Positions 6,282 through 9,299 of a stretch of DNA of 9,299 nt are shown one piece after another. Position 1 is the first letter of the stretch. The number at the start of each line of letters is the position of its first letter. Made by a program: the position numbers and the translations under genes. The stretch spans positions 1 to 9,299 of the forward strand of contig CAIZGZ010000013.1 of assembly GCA_903932695.1 (NCBI GenBank), written 5' to 3'. Under the pieces are notes generated by a model, which ran no database searches, had not been told where the DNA came from, and saw nothing but the letters and a program-made list of their open reading frames with translations. Source of the stretch: an uncultured Actinomycetes bacterium (GTDB lineage Bacteria; Actinomycetota; Actinomycetes; Nanopelagicales; Nanopelagicaceae).

Positions 6282-7552
6282 GTGACCTTGATATTTTCTG
6301 CGTTGATTTTTTCGTATTGGCGAGTGCTCACCAAGTCACGTAGCCGAGCAAAACCATCCCAGATCTCAACATAACTTGTTGGAAGTGGCGAGATCGCTAC
6401 TCGAATCGAATTGGGTTCGCGGTAATCTGGAATGACATTGGCATACTGACGTAGTGCAAGTGCAATGCGCTTTGCGTCAGGATGAACGAGCGAGATATGT
6501 CCACCACGCTCTTTAGCTTCACGAGAGGTGTTCATCGTAAAACCAAGTGGAGCAAGCCACGCGTCGAAGAGTTCGATCATCATCTGAGTTCCGATCGCAC
6601 ATTTTTCATCAATAGCCGCAATCGTTGCCGCTTCGATCATGCCAAAAGCGCTCTGAATACATCGCAATCCGATCAACGATGGGCTAGCAATCTGAAATCC
6701 GCGCATGCCATCGTTCTTTTCAAAGACTGGACCCATCGCAAATTGATTGCGTTGTGCAAACCAGCCTTGTATCGGAGCCTTGAGCTCGGCTTGAATTCGC
6801 TTAGAGATATACATCCAAGCTGGCGATCCAGGTCCAGAGTTTCCATATTTATAGGTGCAACCCACCACCAGATCGACTCCGGCAGCATCGAGCTGCATAT
6901 CAATTGCTCCCACCGCATGGCTAGCATCCCAGATCGCTAGGGCGCCATATTCACGTGCAAGTTCGGTGAGCGCTTTAATGTCATTGCGTGCTCCAGAGCG
7001 ATACTGAATAACTTCAAAGGTAATAAATGCGACATCGTCGGACATATAGGGGCGAAGCAATTCAGGAGTGATTCGCTCATGTGGGAAATCACTGTCAGCT
7101 TCGTTGTCGATCTCAATCAGATTTAAGCCATGGCGATCGGCAAATCCTTGAAGGATGTAGCGATCTGTCGGGAAGTTTGCCTTGTCGATGATGATGGTTT
7201 TGCGACCAGGTCGGGCTGCAAGCGCTGCCCCAACTAATTGATAGAAATTTACAGAGGTGGTGTCGCAGGCAAGCACCTGTCCGGCTGCCGCGCCGAGGGC
7301 GGCTCGTCCGATGAGATCGCCAACGCTCTCTGCCTCATCGATCCAATCACCCCAACCTTCGACCAATCGAGGTCCCCATTCCTGGGTGAGGTAATTGTTT
7401 ACTACTTCGATGGTCTGCTTTGGCAGCCGGCCAAGCGAGTTACCGTCGAGGTAACAGAGTTCGGGGTCGGTGATGAGAAATTGCTCTCGATACTTCGCGA
7501 GCGGATCTTTGGCATCTAAAGCTAAGGCGTACTCTCTATCGGTCACGTTCAT
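6278..7552 (-). CDS. kynU: Kynureninase
   Basis: A cytosolic PLP enzyme that cleaves L-kynurenine (or 3-hydroxykynurenine) to anthranilate (or 3-hydroxyanthranilate) and L-alanine. The 424-residue product has the usual length and a fold-type I aminotransferase-like layout: CYLDGNSLGRLP (33-44), the WDASHAVGAID segment (208-218) with Asp209 and His212 near the cofactor, and VVGCTYKYGNSGPGSPAW (229-246) with Lys235 as the expected Schiff-base lysine. FQIASPSLIGL (286-296) and SIRVAISPLPTS (382-393) complete the family pattern. ATG 7552 is first in the run, with AAGGA about 12 bases upstream, a rather long spacing. Its stop overlaps kynA. Preference for kynurenine or the 3-hydroxy form cannot be read from the sequence. 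No formamidase or kynurenine monooxygenase is present nearby. Confidence 0.95.
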   Translation of the reverse strand: MNVTDREYALALDAKDPLAKYREQFLITDPELCYLDGNSLGRLPKQTIEVVNNYLTQEWGPRLVEGWGDWIDEAESVGDLIGRAALGAAAGQVLACDTTSVNFYQLVGAALAARPGRKTIIIDKANFPTDRYILQGFADRHGLNLIEIDNEADSDFPHERITPELLRPYMSDDVAFITFEVIQYRSGARNDIKALTELAREYGALAIWDASHAVGAIDMQLDAAGVDLVVGCTYKYGNSGPGSPAWMYISKRIQAELKAPIQGWFAQRNQFAMGPVFEKNDGMRGFQIASPSLIGLRCIQSAFGMIEAATIAAIDEKCAIGTQMMIELFDAWLAPLGFTMNTSREAKERGGHISLVHPDAKRIALALRQYANVIPDYREPNSIRVAISPLPTSYVEIWDGFARLRDLVSTRQYEKINAENIKVT

Positions 7553-7615
7553 GTGAATACTTTATCCTTGTTGACCGAGGTTTTGTATCGCTTAAATGAC
7601 TCTTTCACTCATTCG

Positions 7616-8011
7616 CTAAGCCTTAATACCCGCCTTAGATAGTGCAGAGACAAGTGATGTATAGAAGCCTTGTGATGTATATGAAGCTCCGCCAACGCCT
7701 TGGATGTTTGCGGATTGAACCTGCAAGACTTCTTGTACGAGCATTGGAATCGCTTGCGAATTAATCTGTTGATCGCGCATCTGTGAGGTTGGGTAGACCG
7801 GAACCGCTACCTTTGTAATCTTGCCTGACTTGACGGTGACAGCTACTTGTACTGCACCAAATCGAGTCTGTGCGGCGCTACCGAGAAATGTTCCGCTCTT
7901 AGCTTTGATTGTCGTAGCTGCTAATGCAGAGTTTGCCTGTGCAGGAAGTACAACAATCGCAGCTCCTAATGAGCAGATCGCGCCTAGCTTGATCAGTTTC
8001 GTATTCTTCAT
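7616..8011 (-). CDS. Secreted FMN-binding-domain protein
   Basis: A 131-residue exported protein with an FMN-binding domain (the type in NqrC/RnfG and related surface flavoproteins), expected to carry FMN, probably covalently, outside the membrane. ATG 8011 is chosen over an in-frame ATG at 8053 because GGGAG lies 5 bases upstream and a signal peptide then begins at once: MKNTKLIK, a hydrophobic core, and probable cleavage near ANSALA|A (about residue 31). The domain fills residues about 40-130, with FGAVQVAVTVKSGKITKV (51-68), YPTSQMRDQQINSQAIP (73-89) and VGGASYTSQGF (106-116). Thr112 matches the flavinylated threonine of the SGATxxT-like motif, although the usual ATx is ASY here. No ApbE flavin transferase is in the window. 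It lies 106 bases downstream of the sortase gene; a redox role at the cell surface is inferred. Confidence 0.85.
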   Translation of the reverse strand: MKNTKLIKLGAICSLGAAIVVLPAQANSALAATTIKAKSGTFLGSAAQTRFGAVQVAVTVKSGKITKVAVPVYPTSQMRDQQINSQAIPMLVQEVLQVQSANIQGVGGASYTSQGFYTSLVSALSKAGIKA

Positions 8012-8016
8012 TCTCT

Positions 8017-8021
8017 CTCCC
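8017..8021 (-). promoter_or_regulatory. Ribosome binding site of the FMN-binding protein gene
   Basis: GGGAG on the minus strand, 5 bases before ATG 8011. It favours this start over the ATG at 8053, whose extra 14 residues (rich in charge, with a cysteine) do not look like a signal peptide. Confidence 0.5.
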
Positions 8022-8034
8022 ACTCGTAGTTCGA

Positions 8035-8052
8035 TGCCCTTATTACAGGGCA
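8035..8052 (-). other. Small hairpin in the leader of the FMN-binding protein gene
   Basis: TGCCCT at 8035-8040 and AGGGCA at 8047-8052 form a perfect 6-bp stem with a 6-base loop, 24 bases upstream of ATG 8011. There is no following T tract on either strand, so it is not an obvious terminator. It could be a processing or leader structure between the sortase and FMN-protein genes, or chance. Confidence 0.3.
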
Positions 8053-8117
8053 CAAACCTGAGAGATCTCTGGGGTGGACCTGAAACTGTGGTGGAAGTTT
8101 CCTCAAGAAGAGTTCGC

Positions 8118-8717
8118 TTAAATCCTGACGATCAGTTCGGCGGAGATAATGAAACGATCCGGTGCACTGCCGAAGTAGAGAAATGGGTAACAGGTCGAGA
8201 TTGTTAAGGATGCATATTTTGTCGGAACGATCACGGTCTTATCATTTGCTTTCACTATTCTTGTCCGTGTTACACGATAGATAAATGTGCCATCTTTCGT
8301 TGTAATCGTGATCTCTTCACCAATCTTCACCTTGCCTAAGTGAGTAAATACCGTATCTCTATGCCCAGCAAGTACAGTGTTATCAGCCGCACCTGGCATG
8401 ACGCTCTGTCGAAAATGACCGACACCCTTTGCCAGGGTTGCTTCAGTCGTGCCTTCATAAATTTTGATCGTTCTGCCAAGCGAAGGAATGGAGATGGTAC
8501 CTAGGTAACTTCCTTCGGCAGGAGGAGCGGCAACAGGTGAAAGTGCTTTGATGTAATCCGACCACGGATGATTTATCGCTGGCAGGTAGGCGACTCCATC
8601 TACCTGGTTATCACTCCACACTCGATACCCCGAATATCCCACCGTAGCGATTCCTGCCGCTAACAACGTTAGCGACAGGAGTTCTAACAGCAGGTGCCGC
8701 TTATGCGGATGTGACAC
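8118..8717 (-). CDS. Class D sortase
   Basis: A membrane-anchored transpeptidase that cuts LPxTG-like sorting signals and joins surface proteins to the cell wall or to each other. The 199-residue protein has a cationic N-terminus (MSHPHKRH), one membrane anchor (about 9-31), and a sortase domain from about residue 70. The catalytic triad is visible: His119 in VLAGHRDTVF, Cys176 in LTISTCYPF and Arg188 in APDRFIIS. The TCYPFxYFGxAPxR pattern points to class D rather than class E. The start is GTG 8717, overlapping the TAG stop of the upstream wall-protein gene by one base (TAGTG), so the two are translationally coupled. That wall protein, ending in LPKTS, is the obvious substrate. Class D enzymes in bacilli prefer LPNTA; specificity here is unknown. 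Confidence 0.93.
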   Translation of the reverse strand: MSHPHKRHLLLELLSLTLLAAGIATVGYSGYRVWSDNQVDGVAYLPAINHPWSDYIKALSPVAAPPAEGSYLGTISIPSLGRTIKIYEGTTEATLAKGVGHFRQSVMPGAADNTVLAGHRDTVFTHLGKVKIGEEITITTKDGTFIYRVTRTRIVKANDKTVIVPTKYASLTISTCYPFLYFGSAPDRFIISAELIVRI

Positions 8718-9299
8718 TACTTCTTCTTTGAGATGAGGTATTTCCGTGATTCATAGCCGATAGCACCGAGAAGAATCAAGACGCCTCCGCCAATAAGCGC
8801 ATTACCCCAAGGAGTCGATGTCTTCGGCAAAGTACCACCAGTGATTGTTCCGCTAGAAGTAGGAACAGGTGTTGGTGTTGAGCTAGCAACAGGTGCTGAA
8901 GTTACTGGGCGTGCAGCCATATCAAAGTTGGTGCGAGTGACTGTGATATCTCGATTTGAGGTAACAATGACCCGACCACCTGCGGTGATTGGTCCAGACC
9001 ATTCTCCGCGATACCCAGGTGTTGCGACTTCTGAGAGATCATATGTACCTGGGGCAAGGCTTAGCGCCCATCCGACTCCGCCAGTACCTGGTGCTGGACT
9101 CATCGAGACTGCCTTACCGCCTTTACGGACGATGATGTCAAAGTCCTTTGCAATTGCTGTTCCACCATGCGAATTCACAACAATTTTGATGATGTGAAGT
9201 AAGCCGGGTACTACGACTGGAGCTGGTGTTGGCGAAACTGTTGCTGCTGGAGTACTCCGACGAGGCGCTGCTGGAGCAGTTGTTTCGGTAGGAGTAGGA
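8717..9299 (-). CDS. Cell-wall-anchored surface protein with LPKTS sorting signal (C-terminal part; continues past right edge)
   Basis: The last 193 codons of a larger surface protein. The frame is open to the window edge, so the GTG at 9178 is not the real start. Order of parts: a Pro/Thr/Ala-rich linker (visible residues 1-31), a probable beta-sandwich domain (about 33-130, starting LLHIIKIVVNSHGGTAIA and containing LAPGTYDLSEVATPGY, similar to prealbumin-like repeats of Gram-positive adhesins), a second Pro/Ser/Thr linker (about 131-156), and a sorting signal. LPKTS sits at nucleotides 8816-8830, followed by a hydrophobic helix and the tail SRKYLISKKK. The signal has Ser in place of the usual Gly. 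The stop TAG overlaps the sortase GTG start. Ligand and full length are unknown. Confidence 0.88.
   Translation of the reverse strand, partial: PTPTETTAPAAPRRSTPAATVSPTPAPVVVPGLLHIIKIVVNSHGGTAIAKDFDIIVRKGGKAVSMSPAPGTGGVGWALSLAPGTYDLSEVATPGYRGEWSGPITAGGRVIVTSNRDITVTRTNFDMAARPVTSAPVASSTPTPVPTSSGTITGGTLPKTSTPWGNALIGGGVLILLGAIGYESRKYLISKKK

Noticed and set aside
6482..6940. A 152-codon open frame on the plus strand opposite kynU
   Set aside because: It lies wholly inside a well-conserved kynureninase gene on the other strand, has no ribosome binding site, and its translation shows no family signature.
7595..7613. Inverted repeat AATGA...TCATT upstream of kynU as an operator or terminator
   Set aside because: Arms are only 5 bp with a 9-base centre, there is no T tract, and no second copy was seen. 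Chance is likely in this AT-rich gap.
8061..8070. Palindrome AGAGATCTCT in the gap between the sortase and FMN-protein genes
   Set aside because: It is perfect but only 10 bp and has no matching site nearby or regulator gene adjacent; too short to call.
8841..9197. Plus-strand open frame opposite the LPKTS wall protein
   Set aside because: The minus-strand frame has a clear sorting signal, domain and linkers and stays open to the edge; the plus-strand frame is its shadow.

Overview
The window looks like chromosomal DNA from a high-G+C-lineage Gram-positive bacterium (Actinobacteria) whose own base composition is moderate, judged by eye at near 50% G+C. The signs are a class D sortase beside an LPxTG-like surface protein, a MalE/MalF sugar importer under a LacI regulator, bacterial kynurenine genes, and tightly packed, overlapping genes. 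Small freshwater actinobacteria (for example the acI/Nanopelagicales group) would fit, but that is inference; no rRNA or marker gene is present. No tRNA, rRNA, CRISPR array, insertion sequence or prophage gene was seen, and no intergenic stretch exceeds about 150 bases.

Left part (1-3621): a maltose-type ABC importer reads leftward. malE (binding protein) comes first, then a short hairpin with a T-rich tail, then malF, which runs off the left edge. Divergently, a LacI-family repressor reads rightward and is followed after 2 bases by a small DUF805 membrane protein. The shared malE/lacI intergenic region carries a perfect 20-bp palindrome with a central CG, the obvious operator candidate.

Middle part (3551-7552): four leftward genes are joined by stop/start overlaps: kynureninase (kynU), tryptophan 2,3-dioxygenase (kynA), an ADP-dependent NAD(P)H-hydrate dehydratase (nnrD-like), and a COG0701-type permease fused to a C-terminal YHS metal-binding domain. 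KynA opens the indole ring of tryptophan and KynU cleaves (hydroxy)kynurenine to (hydroxy)anthranilate and alanine. The formamidase normally needed between them is not in the window. The last gene runs convergently into the DUF805 gene, with a 71-bp coding overlap.

Right part (7616-9299): also leftward, and probably a cell-surface set. It holds the C-terminal part of a Pro/Thr-rich wall protein ending in LPKTS, a transmembrane helix and a lysine tail; a class D sortase whose GTG start overlaps the wall protein's stop; and a secreted FMN-binding-domain protein with a flavinylation-like motif.

Most genes belong to known families. I do not see a clearly new system. The points most worth a second look are the kyn-nnrD-permease/YHS operon, the LPKTS/sortase/FMN-binding surface cluster, and the non-lipoprotein MalE.
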